Positions 27,605 through 36,903 of a stretch of DNA of 64,000 nucleotides are shown here, in pieces. The notes under the pieces were generated by a model. The model was given only the letters and a program-made list of their open reading frames with translations. It had not been told where the DNA came from and ran no database searches. The stretch is from the NCBI GenBank assembly GCA_963849885.1, contig CAWKIV010000019.1, positions 186,001 to 250,000 on the forward strand, read 5' to 3'. The translations under genes were made by a program, and so were the position numbers. How positions within the stretch are numbered: the stretch's first letter is position 1; every line of letters begins with the position of its first letter. Source of the stretch: CADCTP01 sp963849885. Its GTDB lineage: Bacteria; Actinomycetota; Actinomycetes; Mycobacteriales; CADCTP01.

Positions 27605-27632
27605 TTGACCCGTCCAGTAACGGGCGTACGCT
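27605..27632 (+). promoter_or_regulatory. Sigma-70-type promoter of the ligase-UbiA-LLM operon
   Basis: TTGACC (27605-27610), a 16-bp spacer and TACGCT (27627-27632) lie about 55 bp before the ATG at 27687, which has its own AGGGGG ribosome site. This is one of the better consensus promoters in the window. Confidence 0.55.
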
Positions 27633-27686
27633 GCCGGGACCGGGCCAACCTGGACGAACAGGTGCCAATCGGCGCGAGGGGGCACG

Positions 27687-29222
27687 ATGCCGAGGAACCT
27701 GATCTTCGACCAGCTGTGGGCGGCGCCCGTGGACGGCCGGCCGTGGGTCTTCGACCACACGTCGGCCGCCGTCGACCCCGTCGACGGCCAGGTGTCGCCG
27801 CGGCGGATCGCCGAGGCCGCCGGCCGGGCGGCGGCGCTCTTCGAGGCGCAGGGCACCCGGCCCGGGGACCGCTGCGTGGTCTGGCTCGACCGGCCGCTGG
27901 ACATCATCGTCGCGCTGGCCGGGCTGACCGGGATCGGCGCGGTGCCGATGCTGCTCAGCCCGGCGCTGGACATCGCCATGGTGACCCGGATGCTGGCGCC
28001 GGTGCCGCCGGTCGCCCGGGTGGTCACCACCGCCGGCCGGGCCGCGTCCTGCGCGGCGCTCGAGGTGGCCGGCCGCGTCGACGACTGGGAGTCGCTGGTG
28101 GCCGAGGCGGCCGGCCGGGAGCCGCGCCGCGCGTCGGTCGCGCTGCCGCCCACGGCGCCGTACGTGGTCACGCACACCTCGGGCACGACCGGGGTGAACA
28201 AGCTGATCGAGTACAGCCGGGGCGGGGCGGACCACAACAGCGTCACCCAGGAGATCCCGGCCCGGGTGCAGCGGCTGCGCGGGTACGCGGCGATCAACTT
28301 CTCCCCGGTGCACTTCCGGTTCGTGGTCGGCCTGCTGGCCGCGCTGCGCCGCGGGGTGCCGGCGATCGTGCTCGCCGACGACGACCCGGCCGCGGTCGGG
28401 CCGGTGCTGGAGCGGTGGCGGCCGAGCTACCTGGAGACCCACCCGAACACGTTCGTGAAGTGGGAGCCGCTCGCCCCGGCCGGCTCGCTGGCCTCGGTGA
28501 AGTGCTTCCTGGCCACCTTCGACGTGATCCACCCGGGCACGATCAAGCGGCTGCTCGCCGGCAGCCGGCACCCGCTGGCGCTGTTCTGGGAGATCTACGG
28601 CCAGTCCGAGGCCTGCGCGATCGCCGGCCGGCTGCACGTCAAGGGCTTCGTCGGCCGGGTCGCCGAGCGCGACCTGCGGCGGCGGCTGGCCGGCCACCTG
28701 ATCGGCCACGTGCTGCCCGGGCACTCCCGGACCCGGATCGCCGACGAGCGCGGGCGGGTGGTCGGGGCGGGGGTGCCGGGCCGGATCCAGGTCCGGGCGA
28801 AGGGCCGCTTCACCACGTACCCGAACCGGCCGGAGGCGGCCCGGGACAACCTCACCGCCGACGGCTGGTGGGACACCGGCGACTGGGGTCGCAAGGACCG
28901 GCTCGGCCGGCTCGTCCTGATCGACCGGCAGGTGGAGCGGCTGACCGCCGCGCCCAGCGGGATCGCGCTGGAGGACGTGCTGCTGGACCGGCTGCCCGAG
29001 CTGGTGGAGGCGGTGGTGCTGGAGCGGGACGGGGCGCTGGTCCCGGTGCTGGCGGTGCGCGGCCCCGGCTTCGACCCGGCCCGGTGGGCCGCGGCGACCG
29101 GCGACCTGCCGTACCCGCTGGGCGAGCCGGTGCTGCTGCCCGAGGGCCAGGTCCCGCGCACGGCGACCGGCAAGGTGCAGCGCGGGGTGCTGGCCGAGCG
29201 GGTCGCGGCGGTGACCCCATGA
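27687..29222 (+). CDS. AMP-dependent acyl/aryl ligase (divergent)
   Basis: 511 residues, ATG after GAGGGGG. The ANL P-loop appears as THTSGTTGVNKLIEY, the adenine motif as EIYGQSEAC (Ser replacing the usual Thr of YGxTE), the hinge as WDTGDWGRKDRLGR, and the C-terminal lysine in RTATGKVQRGV. The lysine-poor middle and QSEAC variant set it apart from the other two ligases of the window. The stop overlaps the UbiA start (ATGA), so the activated acid may be the precursor of, or attached to, the prenylated compound. Confidence 0.8.
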   Translation: MPRNLIFDQLWAAPVDGRPWVFDHTSAAVDPVDGQVSPRRIAEAAGRAAALFEAQGTRPGDRCVVWLDRPLDIIVALAGLTGIGAVPMLLSPALDIAMVTRMLAPVPPVARVVTTAGRAASCAALEVAGRVDDWESLVAEAAGREPRRASVALPPTAPYVVTHTSGTTGVNKLIEYSRGGADHNSVTQEIPARVQRLRGYAAINFSPVHFRFVVGLLAALRRGVPAIVLADDDPAAVGPVLERWRPSYLETHPNTFVKWEPLAPAGSLASVKCFLATFDVIHPGTIKRLLAGSRHPLALFWEIYGQSEACAIAGRLHVKGFVGRVAERDLRRRLAGHLIGHVLPGHSRTRIADERGRVVGAGVPGRIQVRAKGRFTTYPNRPEAARDNLTADGWWDTGDWGRKDRLGRLVLIDRQVERLTAAPSGIALEDVLLDRLPELVEAVVLERDGALVPVLAVRGPGFDPARWAAATGDLPYPLGEPVLLPEGQVPRTATGKVQRGVLAERVAAVTP

Positions 29223-30166
29223 CCACGTACGCCGGCCGGGTGGGCTGGGCCCGGAAGCTGACCGGCTACGCGCAGCTGGGCAAGCTGATGGTCTACCAGC
29301 ACGTGTACGAGTGGCTGCTGGTCGTGCTGCTGCTGGACATGGAGGGCATCCGGCCGCACGGCGCGGTCGTGTCGCTGGTGCTCTTCCTGGTGGCGATGAT
29401 CGCGGTGCAGGCGGCCGCCTGCGCCGCCGACGACGTGGTGGGCTTCCGGGACGGCAGCGACGCGGAAAACTACCGGGCCAACGACCTGCTCCCGGTGCCG
29501 CGCAAGCTGCTGCCCAAGCCGCTGCTGACCGGCCTGCTCACCGAGCGGGAGGGCGTCGGCTTCGCGGTCGTCGCGGCCGTCACCGCCACCGCGGCCGCGG
29601 TCGGCTCGATCGTCGTGCTCGACGACGTGCCGCCGGCCGCGATCGTCGGCTACCTGGTCGTGCTCGCCTGCGCGGTGCAGTACTCCTGGGGGCTCAAGCT
29701 CAGCTACCGGCCCGGCGGGCTGGAGCTGGTGATCTTCCTGGTCAACTCGGCCACCCTGCTGCTGCCGTACTGGTGGATCGCCCGCGAGGTGACCACGGTG
29801 GCCGCGACGACGAGCGCGCTGGTGGCGGTGTGGTTCCTGCTCGTGGTCGGCTATGGCAACGCGGCCGACCGGGACGGGGACGCGGCGTCCGGCCGGCGCA
29901 CCTTCGCGGTGCTGGCCCCGCCGGCGGTCTACCGGGCGTACCTGGTGGTGCTCTGGCTGGCCGGCGGGGTGCTCGCGGTGCTGCCGTTCGCGCTCGGCCT
30001 GCTGGAGCCGGTCGGGCTGCCGTTCGTGCTCCCGCTGCTGGCGATGCAGGCGATCCAGGTCTACTGGGGCGTCGTCCGCCGCGACCCGCGCCGGGCCATG
30101 AAGACCGGCTTCCGCGCCATCGACGCCGGCGGCATCGGACTGGCCATCGCCATCCTGCTGTCCTGA
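29219..30166 (+). CDS. UbiA-family membrane prenyltransferase
   Basis: 315 residues with about eight to nine hydrophobic helices. The first Asp-rich motif is CAADDVVGFRDGSDAEN near residue 70; the second is GYGNAADRDGDAASGRRT near residue 211. Both bind the Mg-diphosphate of an isoprenyl donor. It transfers a polyprenyl or other isoprenyl group to an aromatic or phosphosugar acceptor at the membrane. It is coupled to an AMP-ligase and followed by an LLM oxidoreductase, which fits a lipid-quinone-like or prenylated aromatic product; the acceptor is unknown. Confidence 0.85.
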   Translation: MTTYAGRVGWARKLTGYAQLGKLMVYQHVYEWLLVVLLLDMEGIRPHGAVVSLVLFLVAMIAVQAAACAADDVVGFRDGSDAENYRANDLLPVPRKLLPKPLLTGLLTEREGVGFAVVAAVTATAAAVGSIVVLDDVPPAAIVGYLVVLACAVQYSWGLKLSYRPGGLELVIFLVNSATLLLPYWWIAREVTTVAATTSALVAVWFLLVVGYGNAADRDGDAASGRRTFAVLAPPAVYRAYLVVLWLAGGVLAVLPFALGLLEPVGLPFVLPLLAMQAIQVYWGVVRRDPRRAMKTGFRAIDAGGIGLAIAILLS

Positions 30167-30204
30167 CCGGACAGTCCATTCCAGACACCCACTCGGGAGG
30201 CTCC

Positions 30205-31341
30205 GTGCGGTTCGGGCTCGCGGACCCGTGCATCCACAGCCGGGTCGCGCCGGACCTCGTGCTCAGCACGACCCGGGCGCTCGCGCTGGCCGCCGGCGCG
30301 GACTCGATCCTCGTGCCGGACCACCTGATCGGCGTCATCCCGCGGGCCCTGTTCACCCGGCGGCACGTCGCGATCGCCCCGCTCGCACCCAGCCTGGACG
30401 CCTGCTACGAGCCGTGGACGGTGCTCGGGCTGCTGGCCGCGCGCAACCGGATCGGCCGGTTCCGGCTCGGCACCGGCTGCACCGACATCGCCCGGCGCAG
30501 CCCGGCGGTGACCGCGCAGGCGGCGGCGACCCTGCACCAGCTCAGCCGGGGCCGGGCGATCCTCGGCATCGGCGCGGGCGAGGCGATGAACCACGTCCCG
30601 TACGGGGTGCCCGCGGACCGGATGGTGGCCCGGTTCGAGGAGGGCGTGGCGACCATCCGGGCGCTCTGGGACTGCGGCGGCGAGCCGGTGTCCCGGGACT
30701 CGCCGTTCTACCCGCTGCGGGACGCGACGCTGGGCGTCCCGCCGTACCGGGGGACCCGGCCGGCGCTGTGGATCGGCGCGCACGGGCCGCGGATGCGCGC
30801 GGTCGCGGCGCGGCACGCGGACGCCTGGTTCCCCGGGGTGACGATGGACCCGCACGAGTACGGCGAGCAGCTGGCCGGCATCCGGGACGGCGCCGCCGAC
30901 GCCGGGCGCGACCCGGCCGCGCTCCTCGCCGCCAAGTACTTCTTCGTGGTCACCGCGCCGTCCGCGGACCAGGTGGCCGAGATCCTGGAGTCCCCGGTGG
31001 TCCGGTCGTACGCGCTGTGCGCGCCGGCCGACTACTGGGCCCGGCACGGCGCCGAGCACCCGCTGGGCCCGGGCTTCCGCGGCGTGCACGAGCTGCTGCC
31101 GCACACCTGGGACGAGCGCACGGCGCTGGAGCACGTGCGCCGGGTGCCGCCCGCGCTGATCCGCGACTTCGTGCTCGCCGGCACCCCGGCCGAGGTCCTC
31201 GACCGGCTCGCCGACTGGCGGGACCGCGGCATGGCGTACCCGGTGCTGCTGTCCATGGGCCTGCTGCAGCCGAGCCTGGCCACCGGCCTGCGGTCGAACA
31301 CCGCTTTCCTGCGGGTGCTGCGCGGCCTCAAGCGACTCTGA
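30205..31341 (+). CDS. LLM-class (F420/FMN-dependent) oxidoreductase
   Basis: 378 residues from GTG 30205 with GGGAGG five bases before. It is a luciferase-like TIM barrel: RFGLADPCIHSR, ADSILVPDHLIG, RFRLGTGCTDIARRSPAVTA, then GRAILGIGAGEAMNHVPYG, RPALWIGAHGPRMRAVAARH and AGTPAEVLDRLADWRDRG. It resembles the phthiodiolone ketoreductase-like branch, in which F420H2 reduces a lipid ketone. It lies 38 bp after UbiA and is probably the last gene of that operon. Confidence 0.8.
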   Translation: MRFGLADPCIHSRVAPDLVLSTTRALALAAGADSILVPDHLIGVIPRALFTRRHVAIAPLAPSLDACYEPWTVLGLLAARNRIGRFRLGTGCTDIARRSPAVTAQAAATLHQLSRGRAILGIGAGEAMNHVPYGVPADRMVARFEEGVATIRALWDCGGEPVSRDSPFYPLRDATLGVPPYRGTRPALWIGAHGPRMRAVAARHADAWFPGVTMDPHEYGEQLAGIRDGAADAGRDPAALLAAKYFFVVTAPSADQVAEILESPVVRSYALCAPADYWARHGAEHPLGPGFRGVHELLPHTWDERTALEHVRRVPPALIRDFVLAGTPAEVLDRLADWRDRGMAYPVLLSMGLLQPSLATGLRSNTAFLRVLRGLKRL

Positions 31342-31344
31342 CCG

Positions 31345-31376
31345 GACCCCGTCCCGGCGCCCGCCGGCGTGGGGTC
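31345..31376. terminator. Bidirectional hairpin terminator
   Basis: GACCCC (31345-31350) pairs with GGGGTC (31371-31376), and inside it CCGGC pairs with GCCGG around a 4-nt loop. It sits just after the LLM stop and touches the stop of the convergent kinase gene, so it could end both transcripts. It has no long T-run, as is usual at this GC content. Confidence 0.5.
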
Positions 31377-31899
31377 AGGCGGTGGTGAGGGCGGTGAGCA
31401 GGCGGAGGTTGTGGTCGACGGGGTGGAGGGCGTCGAGCGTCAGCTGCTTGTCGGTGACGGGTCGGAACTCGCGCCGCATCCGCTCCACGTGATCCCAGCC
31501 GATCTCGTGCCAGCCCGGGATCCCGCGGTGGCGGCCCTCGACCCGGCGCCGGTGCACTGCCTGGTCCCTGCACACGCACTCGACCACGACCAGCCGGCCA
31601 CCGTGCTCGCTGACCCGGCCCCGCCAGGCGGTCACCGTCGCGTCGTCCACGACGCAGTCGACGATCGCGGACTGCCCGAGCAGCAGCTGCCGGGTGACCA
31701 GGCTGGCGAGCAGGTCGTGGTAGGCGGCCAGCAGAGTCGGCCGTTCGACGCCGTCGAGGATCCCGTGCGGCGCCAGCGCCCCGAGCAGCCAGTCGCCGGC
31801 GAAGGCCGGCGACCCGGTCTCCCCGGCCAGCCGGTCCGCGAGCGTGGACTTGCCCGTCCCCGGCAGTCCGGTCAACACCACCACGGTCCGCGGCTGCAC
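31375..31899 (-). CDS. Small P-loop kinase-like ATPase
   Basis: 174 residues from GTG 31899; TTG 31917 would add six. The Walker A is VVVLTGLPGTGKSTLADRLA and the rest has the AAA_33/gluconate-kinase-like layout with IVDCVVDD and VVVECVCRD. It could phosphorylate a small molecule such as a sugar, nucleoside or antibiotic. There is no partner gene for a toxin-antitoxin reading and no lid sequence that settles the substrate. Confidence 0.7.
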   Translation of the reverse strand: MQPRTVVVLTGLPGTGKSTLADRLAGETGSPAFAGDWLLGALAPHGILDGVERPTLLAAYHDLLASLVTRQLLLGQSAIVDCVVDDATVTAWRGRVSEHGGRLVVVECVCRDQAVHRRRVEGRHRGIPGWHEIGWDHVERMRREFRPVTDKQLTLDALHPVDHNLRLLTALTTA

Positions 31900-32006
31900 C
31901 CCGCCAGCATGCAGCAACCGGTCCCGCCCCGGCGTCCGCCCGGCCCCCGCCCGCCGACCACGTCAGGGAGCGTGGTCGTACCGGGAGTGCGGGACCCGCA
32001 GCAGGG

Positions 32007-32522
32007 TCAGGTCAGGCCGCCGGCGAGGACGTGGTAGGCGGGCTTGAGCGTGGTCCAGCGGGCGTGCCAGTCGGCGGTCTCGGCGCCGCGGAGGTGGGCG
32101 GCGAGATCGTCCACGTGCGCCTGCCATCCGGCGCCGTGGTCGGCGAGCCCGGCCAGGGGAATGCCGCGCTCCTCGATGACCAGGCGGGTCCGGCCGTCCT
32201 CCGCCGCCAGCGTGGCCTCGACGACGGTCTCGTCGGGCTCGCCCGGAGACAGGGTGACGACCAGCCGGTGCGGTGCCTCGCAGACGGCGATCCGGCCGGG
32301 GCCGTCCCACGCGCTGGTGAACCGGGCGTGGATCCGTCCGTCGAGGCGGAGGTCGCCGGTGACGTCGGCGATCCACCGCGCCAGACGACGCGGCTCGGTC
32401 AGCGCGGACCACAGGTCGTCGATGTCGGTGTCGTAGAGATCCTCCATCCGGACCGCGCCCTTGCCGTCCTCGGTGCGCCGGAGGGCGCCCACGATGCGGA
32501 CACCTCGAGATGTGCTCGTCAC
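32007..32522 (-). CDS. SRPBCC/AHSA1-family protein
   Basis: 171 residues. GTG 32522 overlaps the ArsR stop. Family signature: an opening strand (VRMEDLYDTDIDDLWSALTEP), then RRLARWIADVTGDLRLDG, VEATLAAEDGRTRLVIEERG and a C-terminal helix with GWQAHVDDLAAHL. ArsR-AHSA1 pairs are common in actinobacteria; the second protein probably binds a hydrophobic ligand. Confidence 0.8.
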   Translation of the reverse strand: MTSTSRGVRIVGALRRTEDGKGAVRMEDLYDTDIDDLWSALTEPRRLARWIADVTGDLRLDGRIHARFTSAWDGPGRIAVCEAPHRLVVTLSPGEPDETVVEATLAAEDGRTRLVIEERGIPLAGLADHGAGWQAHVDDLAAHLRGAETADWHARWTTLKPAYHVLAGGLT

Positions 32523-32845
32523 TGCTTGCTCCTCTGCTCGCGCTTTCCCCGGGCCACCTCGGTGTGAAGGGCCTGCAGGCGTCGCTCCCACAGCGCTCGG
32601 TAGGGGTCCAGCCACGCGTCGACCTCGGCCAGCGGCTCCGGGCGGAGGCTGTAGACCCGCCACTGCGCCTCGTGCTGCACGTCCACCAGCCCGGCCTCGC
32701 GGAGCACCCGGAGGTGCCGCGAGACGCCCGGCCGCGCGATGGGCAGCTGGTCGGCGAGCTCGCTCACCGTGGCCGGATGGGTCCTCAGCACCTCCAGGAC
32801 CGTCCGGCGGCTCCCGTCCGACAACGCTTGGAGTACGACGTCCAC
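32519..32845 (-). CDS. ArsR-family repressor
   Basis: 108 residues from GTG 32845. The winged helix-turn-helix covers almost the whole chain: ALSDGSRRTVLEVLRTHPA, VSELADQLPIARPGVSRHLR and VLREAGLVDVQHEAQWRVY. There is no Cys metal motif, so it is of the SdpR/AHSA1-linked branch rather than a metal sensor. It is the first gene of a two-gene operon behind a tandem palindromic operator, so autoregulation is expected. Confidence 0.85.
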   Translation of the reverse strand: MDVVLQALSDGSRRTVLEVLRTHPATVSELADQLPIARPGVSRHLRVLREAGLVDVQHEAQWRVYSLRPEPLAEVDAWLDPYRALWERRLQALHTEVARGKREQRSKQ

Positions 32846-32854
32846 CCAGCCAAT

Positions 32855-32886
32855 GTACCGACTCGGGTACGTACCCCGCAAGGTAC
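32855..32886. promoter_or_regulatory. Tandem operator: two abutting GTACC-N6-GGTAC boxes
   Basis: Two 16-bp inverted repeats (32855-32870 and 32871-32886), each GTACC-N6-GGTAC, stand back to back, 9 bp upstream of the ArsR start. The join also makes GGTACGTACC. Spacing of 16 bp puts two repressor dimers about one and a half helix turns apart. Confidence 0.65.
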
Positions 32887-32921
32887 ATGAGGACCTGCTC
32901 AGGGCCAGGCGCCGGTCGTCC

Positions 32922-33171
32922 TCATTCGGAAGGGCTGGGCCGGGACGGCCCGCTCCCGGGGCCGGGTCCGGAACCCGGGGTCTGCTTCACGTCGAGCAAC
33001 TCCAGGCCGAGGGAGCGGACCCGGTCCAGGACGGTGTGCAGGCTCGACTGGTCCAGATCGCCGGACAGCACGGTCGCGGTCGGCTCGACGTCGACGGCGA
33101 GATCGGCGAACGCCTCGCGGGCGGCCGGTCCGAGCGCCCCACCACCTGATCTCGTACGGTAGGCGTGTCAC
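32922..33171 (-). CDS. Small actinobacterial protein of unknown function, frameshifted (copy 1)
   Basis: About 83 residues if one slip is allowed near 33150. GTG 33171 follows GGAG and reads TRLPYEIRWWG. It then continues one frame away as ALGPAAREAFADLAVDVEP, TATVLSGDLDQSSLHTVLDR and VRSLGLELLDVKQTP. The pattern YEIR..., TVLSGxLxDQxxLHxxLxRxxxLGLELLxV is typical of a small alpha/beta protein often found beside LuxR-type regulators. The length (250 nt) is a multiple of three plus one, fitting one inserted base. Function unknown. Confidence 0.5.
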
Positions 33172-33187
33172 GCCGGCTCCTCGGAAG

Positions 33188-33447
33188 TCACCGCGGCCGG
33201 CCGCGCGGATCCCCGCGCGGCGGATCGCTGTCATGCGCCCGACGAGGCGCGCTGCGGCAGCGGCGCACGTCGAGCAGGTCCAGCCGCAGCACCGGGCCCG
33301 CTCGAGCAGCCGTGCAGGCCCGCCTGGTCAGCTCGCCGCGGAGGAGCAGCACACGCCGTCGGTCGTGCAGACGTCGACGTGGAGGAACGAGTCGGGGCAC
33401 GGGGCCGCGGGGCGGCCCTGCAGCCGGATCTCGTAGCGGTGCGGCAC
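33188..33447 (-). pseudogene. Small actinobacterial protein, frameshifted (copy 2, paralogue)
   Basis: GTG 33447 with GGAGG six bases before opens VPHRYEIRLQGRP and SFLHVDVCTTD. The frame then breaks. The next blocks (VLLLRGELT, DQAGLHG, VLRLDLLDVRR) lie in different frames but in the right order to match the copy at 32922-33171. At least two single-base losses are needed. It is either a decayed paralogue or a run of sequence errors; it shares the indel-rich stretch with the LuxR gene. Confidence 0.45.
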
Positions 33448-33531
33448 GGCGTCCTCCGCGGACCGGGATACCTGATGGGTCGAGAGTGGCGCCGGATCCG
33501 CGGGACCGCGTCATCCCGACGCATGAGCTGG

Positions 33532-36195
33532 TCAGAGCAGCTCGAGCTCGCGGGCCCGGAGGACCGCCTCCCGGCGCCGGCTGACCGAGAGCTTGCGGTA
33601 GATGGCGCCAGGTGCGACTTGACCGTGTTCACCGAGAGGCACAGCTCGCCGGCGATCTCCGCGGTCGACATGCTGGTCGACATCAGCCGGAGCACGGCCT
33701 GCTCCGCGGGGTGAACGGGTCCGGCAGCTCGCCGCCGCCCGCGGTGTCGGCGGCCGCCACGGGCTCCGGCGGCGCGGACACCGCCGCCGGCCACCGCGCG
33801 GCGAGGGCGCGGATGCCGGGCCAGCAGCCCGGCGACAGGTCCGGGTCGTCCTGGACGAAGGGCAGCGACGAGGTCGCCTCGGCGAGCTGCAGCGCCCGGT
33901 CGAGCAGGTCCGCGGCGGCGCCCTCGTCGCCGCGGCCGGTCGGCGATCTCGGCCTCGCAGAGCGTCGGCCTCCACCGATCAGCGGGCGGTCGACGAACGG
34001 GCTGGGCGTGGTGAGCACCGCCCGGACGCGGGCGGCCGCCTCCGGCAGCTCGCCGAGCGCGAGGTGCGCCCGCGCGGCCGTGACGCCCACGGCGACCGGC
34101 GTACGGCGGCCCCTGGTGCGGCTGCAGCAGCCGGAGGGCGGCCTGCGGCCGGCCGAGCCGGATCTCGATCTCGGCGAGCTCGACGGTCGCGGAGCACGGC
34201 CGAGCGGCACCGACCGCCGTGCTGGTTGATCGCCGCGGTCGTGCGCGCAGCAGGGCCCGGGCGCTCGCCGAGCTCGCCGCGCGCCACCAGCAGCACGCCT
34301 GCACGAATGACGACCGTGGCGGCGAGCCCGATGTCCGGGTAGACCGGGCCGGCGGCGAGCACCCGGTCGCACCGCCGGCGTCCATGGCGGCCCAGTCGGC
34401 CCCGAGCTACGCCGCCGCGCGATCGCCAGGTCCAGGACCACCGGCCGGGTCAGCTCCGGGTGCGCCGCGGCGACCTCGCTCGCGTGGTCGGAGCGCGATC
34501 GTCGGCGTGCCGGACGCGGCCGGCCGGACGTGCGTGACGAACGCGAGCATGGACAGCACCTCGAGCTGGACGCCGGGCACGCCTTCCCGCTCGGCCGACG
34601 GCGAGCGCGCGCGCTGCAGCAGCGGTCGCACGTCGGCAAGCTGCCCGACGGCGAACCGCGACCTGCGCCTGGACCAGCAGGACGCTGGCCCGCGAGCCCC
34701 GGCACGGCGGCGACCGACCCGGCCAGGTCGGGATCGACGAGCAGGTGCTCCGCGGCCGCGGTCCACGCGCCGGCTGGTCGCCGGCCTTCTGCGCCAGCAT
34801 CAGCTGGGCCAGCGACCGCCGTGACGCTGCACCTCCGGCTGGGCCGCGGCCAGCTCGCGGACCGACCGGCGTCAGGTCGGCCAGCGTGGCCCGGGCCGTG
34901 TCCCGGTCCGCGGCCACGGCGACGATCGCCCACTGGGTCACCTCGTACTCGAGCCAGTCGGCGCGCGGCGGCCGTCCGCCGGCGCCGGTCCGGCGGCGAG
35001 TGCGGGCAGCCTGCTGTCCTCGAGGTCCGTGCCGGCGGACGAAGGCCTCGACGAGACCGCCGTGCACGAGCAGCGCACGCGTCGCCGCCGCGGTCGCCGG
35101 CCCGGACGCGTCCAGCGCAGCGCGCTGACCAGGTCGCCCTGCTGCCGGTACCAGGCGCGGCCGGGCGTACGCGGGCGCGGACGCAGCGGCGCCGGCTGCC
35201 GGCGGGCCAGATGCCGCAGCACCTCCCGGAAGAGCGGGTGGTAGCGGAACGTGGTCTGCGCGGGGTCGAGCGGGAATCACGAACGAGTTCGGTCCGGGCC
35301 AGATGGGCCAGCACCGCGCCGCAGTCCGTCGAGGCCGGTGACCGCGTCGGCGAGCGGGCCGGTCACCTCGTCGAGGAAGCTGGTCTCGATCGAGCAACCG
35401 GCTGCACCGCGCTCGGACTGGACGGGCGAGCACCTCCTCGGTGAGGTACTCGCCGATGCTGCCCTGGTCCATCGCGAGCAGGGCGACGAAGTCGCCCGGG
35501 CCGGGCGGTGCCCTGCATCCGCAGGGCGGCCAGCCGCAGCCCGGCCGACCAGCCCTCGGTGCGGGCGGTCGAGGAGCCGCAGGTCCGTCGTCGGCCAGCG
35601 GCACGCCGTGCGCGGCGAGCAGCTCCGCGCGTCTCCGTCGCGGTCATCGCCAGGTCGGCCGCGCGGATCTCGCACACTGACCGGCCAGCCGGTAGCGGTG
35701 CAGGGGCAGCAGCGGGTCGCTGCGCGCGGCCATCAGCAGCCGGACCCGGTGCGACCAGCGGCTGACGAGCCGATCCAGGCCGTGCAGGATCTGCGGGTCG
35801 GTCAGCACGTGCGCGTCGTCGAGCACGACGGTGAGCCGCGGCCGCGGCACGACGCTGCGGCCGAAGACGGAGTCGAGCAGCTCGGCGGTGTGGCCGCTGG
35901 TCCACGCGAGCGGCGGGTAGGTCTGCCCGCTGGCCTGGCCGCCTTCCAGGAACAGCCGCCAGAACCGGCGCGGGTCGTTGTCCTCGGCGGTGAGCGCGAG
36001 CCACACCAGCGGCCCGCGCTGGTAGCCGGCCCAGTCGCTGAGCAGCACCGTCTTGCCCGCCCCGGCGCCGGCGGCGACCAGGGTCAGCGCGGCGGGATCG
36101 GCCTCGTCGAGGACCTTGAGCAGCCGCGCGCGGGGAATGTGATGCGGGGGCAGCGGAGGCACCACGAAGCGAAGGTCGGCCACAGAAGACGACAT
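33532..36195 (-). pseudogene. LuxR/MalT-type regulator (LAL-like) with many frameshifts
   Basis: The gene reads from ATG 36195: VPPLPPHHIPRARLLKVLDE, Walker A VAAGAGAGKTVLLSDWAGYQ, Walker B LTVVLDDAHVLTD, then VRLLMAARSDPLLPLHRYRL. Beyond about 35700 the same family continues only by hopping frames: EIRAADLAMTATETR, DLRLLD, ETSFLDEVTGPLADAVTGLD. The C-terminal HTH is AEQAVLRLMSTSMSTAEIAG and ELCLSVNTVKSHL, then GAIYRKLSVSRRREAVLRAR with the stop at 33532. Motifs are well kept while single-base slips recur about every 50-150 bp. This looks more like sequencing indels than ordinary decay, but an inactive gene cannot be excluded. Confidence 0.6.
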
Positions 36196-36903
36196 GGCTA
36201 TTCCCCGAACCACGCTCGTCGAGCTTGACCTGCCCACCGTAGCAGCGGCTTCCCGACGTTCCGAGAAACGAGCCGATGTCCGGTTCCTGCCTGTGTCGGC
36301 CCGGTAGCGCCTCCCGAGTGGTCGTCCAGGCCGGCCGGTCACCCCGGAAAGGACGACGACCGCGACCCGGGACGTCGTTTAGCGTCCGCACTGTATCGGC
36401 GAGGAGATGGAGCTCCCGACGCTGGTCGGCCGGCCCGCCGGCCGGAACGGCTCTGTCCACACAGGACTTGTGGGTACGGGGGTGGGCCAGCCGTTCCGGC
36501 TGTAGCGGGCGGCGGCGAGTGGTCTGCTGGTGATGGATATTTTGCGCTGGTGCTGGTGCGATGGGAGGCTACCGGCCCAGCTCTGACCGCGCCGCTGGAC
36601 TCCAGCGCACCGGGCCGGGAATCCTGGGCCCTCGCACGCGTTACCATGAGCGAGGTACCCGAGAATCGGACCGGTCGTCCGACGACGACCGCGCCCGCGC
36701 CGTGGTCACCGGCTTGACGCCGGCGGTGTGGGGTCCGTGTGTGAGAGCGGGCCGAGGCCGGCCGCGTCGAGACCCCGAGATCCGCGAGTCGGCTCGGCGC
36801 TCGAAGCACCAGGCCCTCTGCTCGGGGCGTCGTCGCCCCGTCCGACGGGACCGTGCGGCATGCTGCCGCGGCCACCGTGCCGCGGCGTTCAGAGGAGGAG
36901 TTT
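36196..36903. other. 708-bp region without a convincing gene
   Basis: No conserved protein was recognised. It holds the LuxR promoter side, a GC hairpin CGGGGCG-TCGT-CGCCCCG (36823-36840) and the helicase ribosome site. A 23-codon ORF at 36646-36717 reads SEVPENRTGRPTTT, faintly like the N-terminus of monofunctional catalases; it could be a gene stub. AT-richer patches (36530-36545) stand out from the surroundings. Confidence 0.4.

Noticed and set aside
31375..31899. Zeta-type toxin of a toxin-antitoxin pair
   Set aside because: Only the generic P-loop matches. No small antitoxin gene is adjacent, and the upstream gap is about 100 bp.
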